From contig NZ_JPEO01000001.1 of assembly GCF_000753795.1 (NCBI RefSeq), positions 186,001 to 250,000 of the forward strand: a stretch of 64,000 nt of DNA, read 5' to 3'. Numbering within the stretch: the stretch's first letter is position 1; each line of letters starts with the position of its first letter. The DNA is from Shewanella mangrovi. GTDB taxonomy: Bacteria; Pseudomonadota; Gammaproteobacteria; Enterobacterales; Shewanellaceae. The notes under the pieces were generated by a model, which did not search any database, was not told the origin of the DNA, and saw nothing but the letters and a program-made list of their open reading frames with translations. Positions 51,497 to 60,187 of this stretch are shown piece after piece. Made by a program: the position numbers and the translations under genes.

Positions 51497-52486
51497 GTGA
51501 AAACCAGTAACCTTTTTGATAGCGATATCCAGTCTGTGCCTATGGGGGGCGAACAGGCGTTCAGGTTCTCCGGGGTAACCCGGAGAACTGCTTTTTTATC
51601 GAATTATCATCAAGATCTGTTTCACGGTCGTAAGTGTTGGGGATTTCCTTGCCAGTTAGGTGAGGGATTACACTGGAATAGTTTCGACAACTGCCTCTAC
51701 TGGGTCGACATTCGTCGCCACCGCATTCATCAGTTTGATCCGCAATCACAAGCTCATCAGTATCGTACTTTTGAAGAGTCTGTATGCTGGGTTGTTCACA
51801 GCGCCAAAGGGCAAATGGTGGCGGGTTTTGCCAGCGGTATTTACTGTGTCGATTTTGTCACGGGTAGCCGCACAGCGATTGCTAAGCCGCCTGAACCTAG
51901 TTCAAATAGACTCAATGATGCCTCGGTTGACCCTTCCGGATGTCTCTGGTTTGGCACTATGGATGATAGTGAGCAGCAGCCAACGGGTAAACTATACCGT
52001 ATGGCGAGCATGTCACAGCGACCACAAGTGGTGGACGATGGCTACGTGGTGAGCAATGGGCCAGTGGTAACGCCAGATGGTCGCACCATGTTCCACAACT
52101 CCAGTTCGGAACGTACTGTCTATCGTTTTAAGCTCGATTCTCACGGTATGCCAATTACTAAAGAACCATTTGCGATATTTGATGACGCGATGGGCTGTCC
52201 TGACGGTATGGTAATGGACGCCGAAGGTGGTTTATGGGTTGCGCAATGGGGCGGGCATGGCATTGTGCGTTTTAACGCTGATGGCACCATTGATCGCCGT
52301 GTTGAGCTACCAGTACCTCAAGTAACGAACGTTTGTTTTGGTGGTGAAAATCTCGATAAACTTTTTGTCACCACTGCATACCAAGGGCTTAGCTTACAAC
52401 AGCGTCTCAAGTATCCTCAGGCGGGTTGTTTGTTTGAACTGAATGTTGGGGTCAAAGGTTTACCCGCAACGCCTTTCAACTGCTAA
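51497..52486 (+). CDS. SMP-30/gluconolactonase-family lactonase, 5' end uncertain
   Basis: A 329-codon frame encoding an SMP-30-type six-blade propeller that hydrolyses aldonolactones with a divalent metal. The family core begins at residue 53 (LGEGLHWNSFDNCLYWVDI) and includes the metal-site regions SNRLNDASVDPSGCLWFGTMD, VSNGPVVTPDG and CPDGMVMDAEGGLWVAQWGG. SMP-30 proteins usually have only 10-20 residues before LGEG. Here some 50 extra residues are present, and codons 23-33 coincide with a strong intrinsic terminator hairpin. There is no ATG, GTG or TTG between that hairpin and the core. The gene may start at GTG 51497 with an attenuator, use a rare start codon, or have lost its native 5' end. 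Confidence 0.78.
   Translation: MKTSNLFDSDIQSVPMGGEQAFRFSGVTRRTAFLSNYHQDLFHGRKCWGFPCQLGEGLHWNSFDNCLYWVDIRRHRIHQFDPQSQAHQYRTFEESVCWVVHSAKGQMVAGFASGIYCVDFVTGSRTAIAKPPEPSSNRLNDASVDPSGCLWFGTMDDSEQQPTGKLYRMASMSQRPQVVDDGYVVSNGPVVTPDGRTMFHNSSSERTVYRFKLDSHGMPITKEPFAIFDDAMGCPDGMVMDAEGGLWVAQWGGHGIVRFNADGTIDRRVELPVPQVTNVCFGGENLDKLFVTTAYQGLSLQQRLKYPQAGCLFELNVGVKGLPATPFNC
51565..51597 (+). terminator. Strong intrinsic terminator inside the lactonase frame
   Basis: GTTCTCCGGG (51565-51574) and CCCGGAGAAC (51579-51588) form a perfect 10-bp stem with a GTAA loop, followed by TGC and T6 (51592-51597). It looks like a complete rho-independent terminator. Confidence 0.8.
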
Positions 52487-52589
52487 CGCTTCTATTTAAT
52501 CGAATAACCCTTGCGGTTTATCGCGCTTTTATTCGTTATTTTTTGCAACTAGTCTTTCACTAGTAATTTTTATCTAGTGGAAGCTTTCT

Positions 52590-53435
52590 ATGCGTGTCTT
52601 GCAAGTTATCAATTCTCAAGCGACTCAAGATGGTGATGGCGTCAATATTCGTCGGGTCGCCGACTTTCAACGCCTAGCGTTAGATCCTTATTTAATGCTC
52701 GATGAAATCCGCTCGGATGATGAAAAGGACTATGTGGGGGGCTTTCCTCCTCATCCCCATCGCGGCATGGAAACCTTCACCTACATTCGTAAAGGTGGCT
52801 TTGAACATCGTGACCAGATGGGGCATGTCAAAGCGATTCGTGCTGGCAAGGTGCAGTGGATGAGCACCGGACGTGGCGTTGTGCATTCGGAAATGCCATT
52901 GGCGGATGCAAAAGATGGCCTGCATGGATTTCAGATTTGGATCAATATGGCTGCCAAGGACAAGATGCGTCCGCCACAGTACCAAGACACAGGCGAACTG
53001 CATCATGCAACGCTTGCTGGTGAGGGCTGTGAACTCTACTTACTGGCAGGACAATGGCACTTCAATCAGCAAACTGCAACTGGCCCACTGACACAGTTGG
53101 CTGCCAATAGCGCTCTTGCCGATCTGAGTTTAGCGGCAAATGCCTCAGCGTCGCTCAATCTGTCTCAGTACGGTTTTAGTGCGGTTTATATCTATGATGG
53201 CAGCTTACGACTGCCAACCGGGCTTGCTATTAATGCAGGAAGTTTGCTGGTGATTGATAGCCAAACCGTCGCTGATATCCGTGCAGGCGAGGCCGGAGCT
53301 GGCATGTTAGTTCTGGCTGGTAATCCTATCGGGGAAGCGGTAGTGCAAATGGGGCCGTTTGTGATGAACACTCAAGCTGAAATCATGCAAGCTGTGCGTG
53401 ATTATCAAAGTGGTAAGTTCGGTGACATCGTTTAA
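52590..53435 (+). CDS. Pirin-family cupin protein
   Basis: A 281-residue bicupin with the pirin metal site: two His in FPPHPHRGMETFTYI (about residues 49-63), then His and Glu in WMSTGRGVVHSEMP. EHRDQMGH lies between them. Bacterial pirins can be quercetin dioxygenase-like or regulators of central metabolism; the role here is unknown. ATG 52590 fits the family start MRVLQVINS closely enough and follows TGGAAG. It is a single gene flanked by the lactonase and a convergent M50 protease and shows no operator of the arabinose type. Confidence 0.9.
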   Translation: MRVLQVINSQATQDGDGVNIRRVADFQRLALDPYLMLDEIRSDDEKDYVGGFPPHPHRGMETFTYIRKGGFEHRDQMGHVKAIRAGKVQWMSTGRGVVHSEMPLADAKDGLHGFQIWINMAAKDKMRPPQYQDTGELHHATLAGEGCELYLLAGQWHFNQQTATGPLTQLAANSALADLSLAANASASLNLSQYGFSAVYIYDGSLRLPTGLAINAGSLLVIDSQTVADIRAGEAGAGMLVLAGNPIGEAVVQMGPFVMNTQAEIMQAVRDYQSGKFGDIV

Positions 53436-53486
53436 TCATAGAGCTAAAACGAACGCCACCGAATATTCACAAAACGCAGCGTGACA

Positions 53487-54575
53487 TTAGCCTCGTAGAA
53501 TATGCAAAGGGATTTGCATAATAGGGTTATCACTATTGCTGGCTAAAAACCAAATAATGCCAGCTAATACGCAAACAGTCAGCAGATACCAGACGGCCGA
53601 GACAAATTGCCCGTAGCGATCCATAGGCAATAGATGGCTTTGATGACGATATTTCCACTCCAGCAGAATTTCTAAACTGCCCACTGCCAGTAAAATGCCC
53701 AGCAATGTCAGTCCTAAAGCGTAACTGATATACACGCCAAGTGCAGCGCCTGCGATGCACACGACCAAGCCAGTGAGGTGATTTTGCGAGTAACCAATAC
53801 TCTTCAATATATGGCCGCCATCTAGCGGTAAAATCGGCAATAGATTAAAGATATTCAGTAGTGCATTGAACACTGCTAAGCCAGCTAACAGCTCCAGTCC
53901 CGTTATCTCATAAGCGACCAACGCAATAATCGACAATAGCATACCGTAGGTGGGCCCCATGATAGAAATCACCACGTTTTGCCAACGAGTATTAATCTTG
54001 TCGTCGCTTACCGCTAAGCCCCCCATGAAAGGAATTAAATAGATTCCCTTAGTTTGCAGGCCAAAACGTTTCATGGCGCGAATATGGCCATATTCATGGA
54101 TTACCAAACACAGAATCAGTGCGATGGCGAACTGGAATGAAAACAACCAGCTATAAGCGGCAACACTGGCGCCGGCAAGCGCAATCTTGATCACTTTGGC
54201 GCTTTTAAACAGCTTTAACCCCAGTGCCAAAATGCCAAGTGGCTTCGGCTTACTGCTACTGGCTTCTTGTCGTGGCGGAGTTTGTCGCTCAATATCTTGG
54301 GTATTGCGTTGACCGGAAACGACAACTTCTTCATCAACCAGTAAACGATAATCCAGCAAAAATGGCTGCCAGCGTACGTCGGTTTCCAAACGTATTTCGA
54401 GCGGTTTTTCTTGACCTTGGCGGTTAAGATGAAAGATATGCACTCGTAGTCCGTCGGCAGTACTTTGCTGTTTTTGCGAGACTAATTGCTCGTCCCAATA
54501 GAGTTGTTGCCAGCCTGCCAACGATCCTTCAAGCCGCAACGACTTACCAAGACATTCAATATTGAGTAGTTCCAC
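53487..54575 (-). CDS. M50-family membrane zinc metalloprotease (site-2 protease-like)
   Basis: A 362-residue membrane protein. The N-terminal 110 residues are a soluble beta-rich region (ECLGKSLRLEGSLAGWQQLYWDEQ), then about six hydrophobic helices. The zinc motif HEYGH (in LVIHEYGHIRAMKRFGL, about residue 160) and the second motif NLLPILPLDGGHI with the metal-ligand Asp are both intact, so it should be active within the membrane. There is no PDZ domain, unlike RseP. The substrate is unknown. ATG 54575 begins MELLNIE. It ends 51 nt from the convergent pirin gene. Confidence 0.88.
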   Translation of the reverse strand: MELLNIECLGKSLRLEGSLAGWQQLYWDEQLVSQKQQSTADGLRVHIFHLNRQGQEKPLEIRLETDVRWQPFLLDYRLLVDEEVVVSGQRNTQDIERQTPPRQEASSSKPKPLGILALGLKLFKSAKVIKIALAGASVAAYSWLFSFQFAIALILCLVIHEYGHIRAMKRFGLQTKGIYLIPFMGGLAVSDDKINTRWQNVVISIMGPTYGMLLSIIALVAYEITGLELLAGLAVFNALLNIFNLLPILPLDGGHILKSIGYSQNHLTGLVVCIAGAALGVYISYALGLTLLGILLAVGSLEILLEWKYRHQSHLLPMDRYGQFVSAVWYLLTVCVLAGIIWFLASNSDNPIMQIPLHILRG

Positions 54576-54636
54576 TTACATTCTCATTAAAACGTTAATG
54601 CGGCGATTATGCCCGTTCAGTTCCGAAGGGTGAAGT

Positions 54637-54978
54637 CTAGGAGGTAGATTTTACGACAGTAATGGCGTCGTGAAGGTTATGCAGACTGAATTTGCTGATG
54701 CAGCAGACATCGGCGGCCGCCACATGCTGCTGCACGCGTCGTTGGAGCCAGTCCATATCAATGACGCTGGCGCTGAGATGCCAGCCACTTTCTCGCCAGA
54801 CAAAGACGTGTTGCTGACTATCCAGCAGTAGGTCGTTATTCAAGAGTAACTGCTGGTCGTTACCAAAGTAGCCACTGAGTTCATCTTGGCTTTCTATGAC
54901 CAGTAATTCATCGGCCTGCGGTGACAGATGCAATGCAGGCCAATGTATTACCGCGCTATTTTTTGTTGCTGTAGTCAA
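54637..54978 (-). CDS. Small conserved hypothetical protein (DUF4144-like)
   Basis: About 113 residues if TTG 54978 is the start; this overlaps the end of the DUF342 gene by 23 nt. The sequence (WPALHLSPQADELLVIESQDELSGYFGNDQQ, then VFVWRESGWHLSASVIDMDWLQRRVQQHVAA) resembles small Shewanella proteins annotated as DUF4144, which have a similar position and size, but this is from memory. The frame remains open to 55119 inside the DUF342 gene, where the peptide loses protein-like character. No ATG is available near the beginning, so the start is uncertain. The function is unknown. Confidence 0.6.
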   Translation of the reverse strand: MTTATKNSAVIHWPALHLSPQADELLVIESQDELSGYFGNDQQLLLNNDLLLDSQQHVFVWRESGWHLSASVIDMDWLQRRVQQHVAAADVCCISKFSLHNLHDAITVVKSTS

Positions 54979-56626
54979 ACTGGATTTCACCGTGCAAATT
55001 GCGGACTTGGCAAGGTCCGTGTTCGCGTTGGGTGCGTTGCATTGCGGGCCCAATGTGCACTTCAACGTTAGAGAAGATATGCTTTTTAGATTCAATAAAA
55101 TAGAAATCGTAATAGCCATCGGTTTCTTTGGCTAACATCTCTTTTTCCGTTTCTTCTCGAGTAAGCTCCTCATCAATACGATGCTTTTCAGCAAGCATCA
55201 TTTTCACTTGCTCTACCATCACCGCATCGGCTTGCCACTCTTCCTTGGGAGGCAGACGTCTCAACCTGGCTTCGGTGTCTAGCTTGGCGACCGTGAGACT
55301 GCGGCTACCTTCATCCAAATCTTTAAACTGCTGTTTAAGCTCATCTAACTTCATCGCGCAGTAAAGTTCAGTTTTAGTATCCGCGGTCGCACCAATAGTC
55401 ACAGCGACAATCCCTTTTTCCGCATAGGCCGAACCACCGATAAGATCGCCACGGCGGCCAGTGGCATCACTTACGGTTAATGTCCCTTGCGTCTCAGTCT
55501 TACTGTGCAGCAGTTGTTTGGTGACCAGTACATTGGCCTGACTGTTGAGCTCGGAATATTGCACAAACTGGGCGGAGATTTGTCCTTTCGCAATAAGCTT
55601 GGTCGACAACTCATTGCCGCCTAATTGTCGGCCTAGTACACCCTTACTGACCGTAATATCACCTTCCGCTTGCAATACCGCAGATTCCACAAACCCCATT
55701 ACGGTAATATCGCCAGAGCTGCGAACTTGCATGCCTTCGCACACATCACCGCTAATTAGGATACTGCCTTTAAAATCGACATTGCCGTAGCCTACATCGA
55801 CATTTTTTATCTGCAGCACATCATCCACTTGCATGCCGTTATTAATTTCTACTGGCTGGCCTGCTACCGTGGCAATCAACTTATTGGGATCAGCCGCATC
55901 GAACTGCGTCCCTTCACCTGCGACCATTTGAACATCTTTACCTGCCGTCGCGGGTAATACTTCGCCGAGTACGTTGTAGCCTTTGCTTCCTTCTGTTGCG
56001 GGAGTTTTCACCATTAATACATCGTTTGGACTCACCATTACCACTGAGCCCAAGTTACGCATATCGACGGTGCCGTCATCGCGTTCTTGAGGGTGTAGCA
56101 AGCGCTCACGGGCTAATGGCACTTTGCGCTCGATTTTTGCGTGGGTGCCATTTACGGCAGGTTTACCATTAGCAATGACACTGCTGATACTTTCACCGGG
56201 TTTTAGTAGCGTGAGTCTCTTCAATATGGCTTCAATTTTGAGACGTGAGAGCCCCATGCTAATGCCGTTTTCTTTGAGGCTGTGCAGGATGTCGGGCAAT
56301 TTCACTGAGCGGCCACCCCACGCAGCAACCAAGGTCATGGTGGCTTGCATGTTATCGCTACTGGTTTCGAGTAAAATTTCGGCATCGCGACGTTCGGCAA
56401 TCTTAAAGGTTTGCGTTGTCTTGCCCTCGTCTTGAGCCGCTAACGCATTGATATCCTTAACTGCCTTTTTAATATTAAATTCGATGGGAAATAACTGGTT
56501 GAACTCGGGTAGGGCTAAAAGCTGAGCTAGCTCTTTTTCAGAAATTGGCCCATGAGTACTGGGCGCCAAGGTCAATTCGGCGAATAAGTTATCGCTGCTG
56601 AAGTGGAGCAGATCTGGTGTGAGCAT
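54956..56626 (-). CDS. FapA-family (DUF342) protein
   Basis: A 556-residue protein of the DUF342/FapA family. The N-terminal region (1-170) is helical and acidic, and the central part (about 180-400) is a beta-helix-like polymer-forming region with repeated turns such as GDVCEGMQVRSSGDITVMGFVESA and EGDITVSKGVLGRQLGG. A C-terminal coiled coil (about 420-530) is rich in Lys/Glu/Leu. FapA affects flagellar assembly in some Vibrio, but the family is broader. ATG 56626 (MLTPDLLHF) is chosen over ATG 56686 because the first 20 residues of the longer frame have no family resemblance. It overlaps the next small gene. Confidence 0.85.
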   Translation of the reverse strand: MLTPDLLHFSSDNLFAELTLAPSTHGPISEKELAQLLALPEFNQLFPIEFNIKKAVKDINALAAQDEGKTTQTFKIAERRDAEILLETSSDNMQATMTLVAAWGGRSVKLPDILHSLKENGISMGLSRLKIEAILKRLTLLKPGESISSVIANGKPAVNGTHAKIERKVPLARERLLHPQERDDGTVDMRNLGSVVMVSPNDVLMVKTPATEGSKGYNVLGEVLPATAGKDVQMVAGEGTQFDAADPNKLIATVAGQPVEINNGMQVDDVLQIKNVDVGYGNVDFKGSILISGDVCEGMQVRSSGDITVMGFVESAVLQAEGDITVSKGVLGRQLGGNELSTKLIAKGQISAQFVQYSELNSQANVLVTKQLLHSKTETQGTLTVSDATGRRGDLIGGSAYAEKGIVAVTIGATADTKTELYCAMKLDELKQQFKDLDEGSRSLTVAKLDTEARLRRLPPKEEWQADAVMVEQVKMMLAEKHRIDEELTREETEKEMLAKETDGYYDFYFIESKKHIFSNVEVHIGPAMQRTQREHGPCQVRNLHGEIQFDYSNKK

Positions 56627-56772
56627 ATTATTATCCAAACTTGATTTATTATCACCGCTGTCTACTTTAACGTCGAAGTATATCAAGAGTGCTTGATGCT
56701 GCGCATTCTTTTGTTAACAAACATGTAACTGCCGTCTGATTTTTGTCTTATTTAGGGCTGTTACTGTTTGTT

Positions 56773-57795
56773 TTATATCTTATTTTGGTAAACCTTGTAG
56801 CGGTTGTTTTCCGCCACGACATTTACATTGCCAAAGGCGGATTCAATACTGTCACTGTAGGGCAGATGGCGGTTTGCCACAATCTGCCATACGCCATGGG
56901 GTGCCAGCTGTCGTTTACTGTCTTGCACGAAGCGTGTCGCAATATCAGTCGTGCTCATCAAACCATCGTGAAAGGGGGGGTTAGAGATGATGGCGTTAAA
57001 TAGCCCTTCAGTCTGGGCCAAACCATCTGAGGGATAAACTTTGGCTTGCATGTTATTGGCGGCCAGCGTTAATTCGCAAGATAGCAAGGCCATGGCGTTG
57101 ATGTCGACACACTCAAGCTGTAATTCCGGTTGCTGTAGCAATAGTGCTGCGGATATGACGCCGGCACCACAACCAAAATCCAACACCCTACCGTTTAGCG
57201 AGGCTAAGTGTTGCAGCAGCAGCTCAGTTCCCTGATCCAGCTGCTTTTCGCTAAACACACCCACCATGTTGCAGATAGTGATACTGCGTTCCCCAAGCAC
57301 TAACGGATAGCGACTGACAAATGTATTAATGTCGATGTGAGTCGGATGGCTATGGCAGGTAGCGCTATATAACAAACAATGACGCGCATTATCTAACTTG
57401 ATGGGTTGCGCGAAAAACGTCGATTTAAGTTTGTTGAATGAGCGAATACCGCCTTTATTTTCGCCAACAACAATCAGTTCACCGTCTGGGCGCAAGTGGT
57501 ATGCCGCCAAGGTCAGCAGATATTGCAACAGTGGCTTGGCTTTGGGGAAATAGATAACAACGGTATCAAACTTAGCACTTGAGTCGCTAAGCTGGTGGCC
57601 AAACTCCGCGGTGACGTTCGCATTTGCCGCTGTTAACGCTTGGTGATGATTAAAGTCGAGCGCTAGTGTCGTCACTGAGGCACATATGCTCGCCAGCTGG
57701 GCCGCACACTGATCCGCTTCGTGATTAAGTATCAGCGTGTGCTTGTCTTGAAACAGATGTTGATTACGAATAAGCAGTTCAGAAGGTGCGGTCAA
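56773..57795 (-). CDS. rsmC: 16S rRNA (guanine(1207)-N2)-methyltransferase
   Basis: About 340 residues. RsmC methylates G1207 of 16S rRNA in the 30S subunit with S-adenosylmethionine. The N-terminal half is the degenerate methyltransferase-like domain ([19 protein letters not shown] and [16 protein letters not shown] motifs), and the C-terminal half has the SAM site [15 protein letters not shown] and the catalytic [10 protein letters not shown]. The frame opens at TTG 57849, immediately after the terminator of the upstream gene. A TTG at 57795 gives [12 protein letters not shown], which aligns with the usual RsmC start, so 57795 is chosen. No ATG is available in the first 100 codons. Confidence 0.88.
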   Translation of the reverse strand: MTAPSELLIRNQHLFQDKHTLILNHEADQCAAQLASICASVTTLALDFNHHQALTAANANVTAEFGHQLSDSSAKFDTVVIYFPKAKPLLQYLLTLAAYHLRPDGELIVVGENKGGIRSFNKLKSTFFAQPIKLDNARHCLLYSATCHSHPTHIDINTFVSRYPLVLGERSITICNMVGVFSEKQLDQGTELLLQHLASLNGRVLDFGCGAGVISAALLLQQPELQLECVDINAMALLSCELTLAANNMQAKVYPSDGLAQTEGLFNAIISNPPFHDGLMSTTDIATRFVQDSKRQLAPHGVWQIVANRHLPYSDSIESAFGNVNVVAENNRYKVYQNKI

Positions 57796-57852
57796 CAAAG
57801 CGGCGTTCTCACTAAAAATTTTGCTTATTATAAGCTGAGCCTTAGGCAAATG

Positions 57853-57877
57853 AAAAAGGGCTCAATAGAGCCCTTTG
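57853..57877 (-). terminator. Terminator of the alkaline phosphatase gene
   Basis: On the minus strand AAAGGGCTC, a TATT loop and GAGCCCTTT are followed by a T-run (complement of 57853-57857), just after the phosphatase stop. Confidence 0.9.
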
Positions 57878-57879
57878 TG

Positions 57880-59199
57880 TTACTTCGCTTCTTTTTTAGG
57901 TTTAGGAAGCAAGCTGATAATTTTGTTAGCAATATCGGTATTATCTTGATTGCCGATGAACAGCTCAGAACCTGGCCCCGCGGCAAACACTTGTACGTCT
58001 ACACCAGTATGACCGCCCGTTGTCCAGCCGGTATTTGTGCGCGCATCGATTTCATGTTTGATGGCTTCTGAAAGCGCTTTTTTACCCTGCATTCGGGCGC
58101 GTGACAGTTTTTCGTAGAGCTCATCATCAATACTGAAACCAAGACTGGTGGCTAATGTGTCTCGCCATTGTTCTTCGCCCAACGCGTTAGCTGCCATAGC
58201 ATCGGGGCTGGCCTTAAGCTGACGCAGAACTTCAGGATGCCATTCATACTTGCCGTTGGCGCCAACAGACATACCACCCGTGTTGTGATCGGCCGTAACA
58301 ACTACCAAAGTATCGGGATGACTACGAATAAACTGCTCGACAATCTCAATACTATGGGCAAATTCATCTAACTCCCCCATGGCTGCAGCGACGTCATTGT
58401 CGTGACCGGCCCAATCGATTTGACTGCCTTCGACCATCAATACAAACCCTTGTGGATTGTTAGACAGCAGCTCTAAAGCTTTGGTGGTCATTTTACTCAG
58501 CTTGTGGGCATCAGGTTCATCCATCGACCAAGGCAACTGTACATCAGCGAAAAGGCCGAGCACTTTAGGTTGCGTGACACTATCGAGGGCGGCGAAATCA
58601 GTCAGTACTTGATAACCCTTTGCGGCAAACTGTTCACGCAGTGGCGTTGGAAAATACTTCTCGCCACCGCCGAGGATTAAGTCTGCATCTGTATTGATAT
58701 AGCTAGCGGCAATCGCATCATAGTTACGACGGTTTTCGTCATGACTTAAAAACGCAGCTGGCGTTGCGTGGTTCACTTGGCAGGTCACCGCAACACCTGT
58801 ACTCAAGCCTAGCTTTTTAGCGCGCTCTAATAGCGTCGGTATCGGGCGCTTGTTGACGTCGACACCAATGGCACCGTTATAGCTTTTTACACCAGTCGAC
58901 AGTGCGGTTGCTGCCGCAGCCGAGTCGGTAACATAGCCACTGACGCGAGCCGGATAAGTGGAGGCCATACCCACTAACAAACGATCAAACACGGTTTGTT
59001 CAATCTCTTCCGTATCGGGATTATCTTTGTAATAGCGGTACGCACTGGTATAGGACGGGCCCATACCATCGCCGATCATAATCACGATGTTTTTCGGGCG
59101 AGAAGGGGCCGCGGTAGGATTTAACGGCGCTTCAGCGCTGATTGCGACAAATGGTAACCAACAGGCAACAGCTAAAAAGCAAAATCGCTTGAGTCTCAT
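57880..59199 (-). CDS. Secreted alkaline phosphatase (PhoA family)
   Basis: A 439-residue periplasmic phosphomonoesterase. Signal peptide about 1-22 (ending AISAEA), then NIVIMIGDGMGPSY with a metal-ligand Asp, the nucleophile Ser in YVTDSAAAATALSTG, VNHATPAAF, and the metal motifs VEGSQIDWAGHDND, VTADHNTGGMS and TGGHTGVDVQVFA. It releases phosphate from organic phosphates. It lies 3 nt downstream of gshB and is probably in the same transcript, which extends back to rsmE. No obvious phosphate-box was found. Confidence 0.93.
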   Translation of the reverse strand: MRLKRFCFLAVACWLPFVAISAEAPLNPTAAPSRPKNIVIMIGDGMGPSYTSAYRYYKDNPDTEEIEQTVFDRLLVGMASTYPARVSGYVTDSAAAATALSTGVKSYNGAIGVDVNKRPIPTLLERAKKLGLSTGVAVTCQVNHATPAAFLSHDENRRNYDAIAASYINTDADLILGGGEKYFPTPLREQFAAKGYQVLTDFAALDSVTQPKVLGLFADVQLPWSMDEPDAHKLSKMTTKALELLSNNPQGFVLMVEGSQIDWAGHDNDVAAAMGELDEFAHSIEIVEQFIRSHPDTLVVVTADHNTGGMSVGANGKYEWHPEVLRQLKASPDAMAANALGEEQWRDTLATSLGFSIDDELYEKLSRARMQGKKALSEAIKHEIDARTNTGWTTGGHTGVDVQVFAAGPGSELFIGNQDNTDIANKIISLLPKPKKEAK

Positions 59200-59202
59200 T
59201 GT

Positions 59203-60162
59203 TTATCCTTTGTTGTTTTCACTTATACGGCGTTCAATTGCATCCATCAATTTACCGGTAATGTCTACGTCAAAAGCAGCTTCAATCTCTTTCACGCAGG
59301 TCGGGCTAGTGACGTTGATTTCAGTCAGTTTGTCACCGATAACGTCCAAACCGACGAAAATCAGCCCGCGTTTTTTCAGCTCAGGCGCAATTGCGTTGGC
59401 AATCTTCCAGTCGCTTTCCGATAACGGTTGTGCGCGACCACTGCCGCCCGCAGCCAAGTTGCCGCGAGTTTCACCTTTTTGCGGAATACGTGCTAAGCAA
59501 TAAGGCATTGGCTCGCCATCAACCACCAAAATGCGCTTATCACCATCAACGATTTCTGGAATATATTTCTGCGCCATCGCATAACGTTGGCCATGATCGG
59601 TCAGCGTTTCGATGATGACACCCACGTTGGCATCATCTTGCTTCAGGCGGAAAATCGACGCGCCACCCATACCGTCGAGCGGTTTTAGGATCACATCGCC
59701 GTGCTCCTTGTGGAATGCGCGCAGGCGTTTGGCATCGCGGGTCACCAACGTGATGGGGGTGAATTCATTAAACCAAGCGGTAAATAACTTCTCGTTGGCA
59801 TCGCGCAGGCTTTGCGGTTTATTCACGATCAATACACCCGCTTCTTCGGCACGCTCCAGCATATAGGTGGCGTAGATAAACTCTGTATCAAACGGCGGAT
59901 CTTTACGCATCAGAATCACATCAAGGTCGCTCAATGGTGATTCTTGGGCTTCGCCTAGGGTGAACCAGTCGTCGGCATGCTGGCGCACGGTGATCGGACG
60001 CATATAAGCACGCGCTTCACCTTCCACCATCGCCAAATCAGCCATTTCCATATAATAAAGTTGATAGCCGCGGCTTTGGGCTGCCAGTAACATGGCAAAG
60101 CTGGTGTCTTTCTTGATGTTGATGTCCGCAATGGGATCCATCACGATACCAAGTTTAATCAT
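59203..60162 (-). CDS. gshB: Glutathione synthetase
   Basis: A 319-residue ATP-grasp enzyme that joins gamma-glutamylcysteine and glycine to form glutathione. It begins MIKLGIVMDPIADINIKKDTS, has MRKDPPFDTEFIYATYMLE, LKPLDGMGGASIFRL for ATP binding, and GLIFVGLDVIGDKLTEINVTSPTC at the metal site, all as in E. coli GshB (316 residues). AAGGAA selects ATG 60162 rather than 60201. The gene follows rsmE by 25 nt and precedes the phosphatase by 3 nt. Confidence 0.97.
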   Translation of the reverse strand: MIKLGIVMDPIADINIKKDTSFAMLLAAQSRGYQLYYMEMADLAMVEGEARAYMRPITVRQHADDWFTLGEAQESPLSDLDVILMRKDPPFDTEFIYATYMLERAEEAGVLIVNKPQSLRDANEKLFTAWFNEFTPITLVTRDAKRLRAFHKEHGDVILKPLDGMGGASIFRLKQDDANVGVIIETLTDHGQRYAMAQKYIPEIVDGDKRILVVDGEPMPYCLARIPQKGETRGNLAAGGSGRAQPLSESDWKIANAIAPELKKRGLIFVGLDVIGDKLTEINVTSPTCVKEIEAAFDVDITGKLMDAIERRISENNKG

Positions 60163-60187
60163 TTGTATTTCCTTACTTCTAAAAGGC

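Noticed and set aside
54979..55119. N-terminal extension of the DUF4144-like frame
   Set aside because: Lies entirely inside the DUF342 coding region in another frame. The peptide is unlike the conserved part, which starts near the TTG at 54978.
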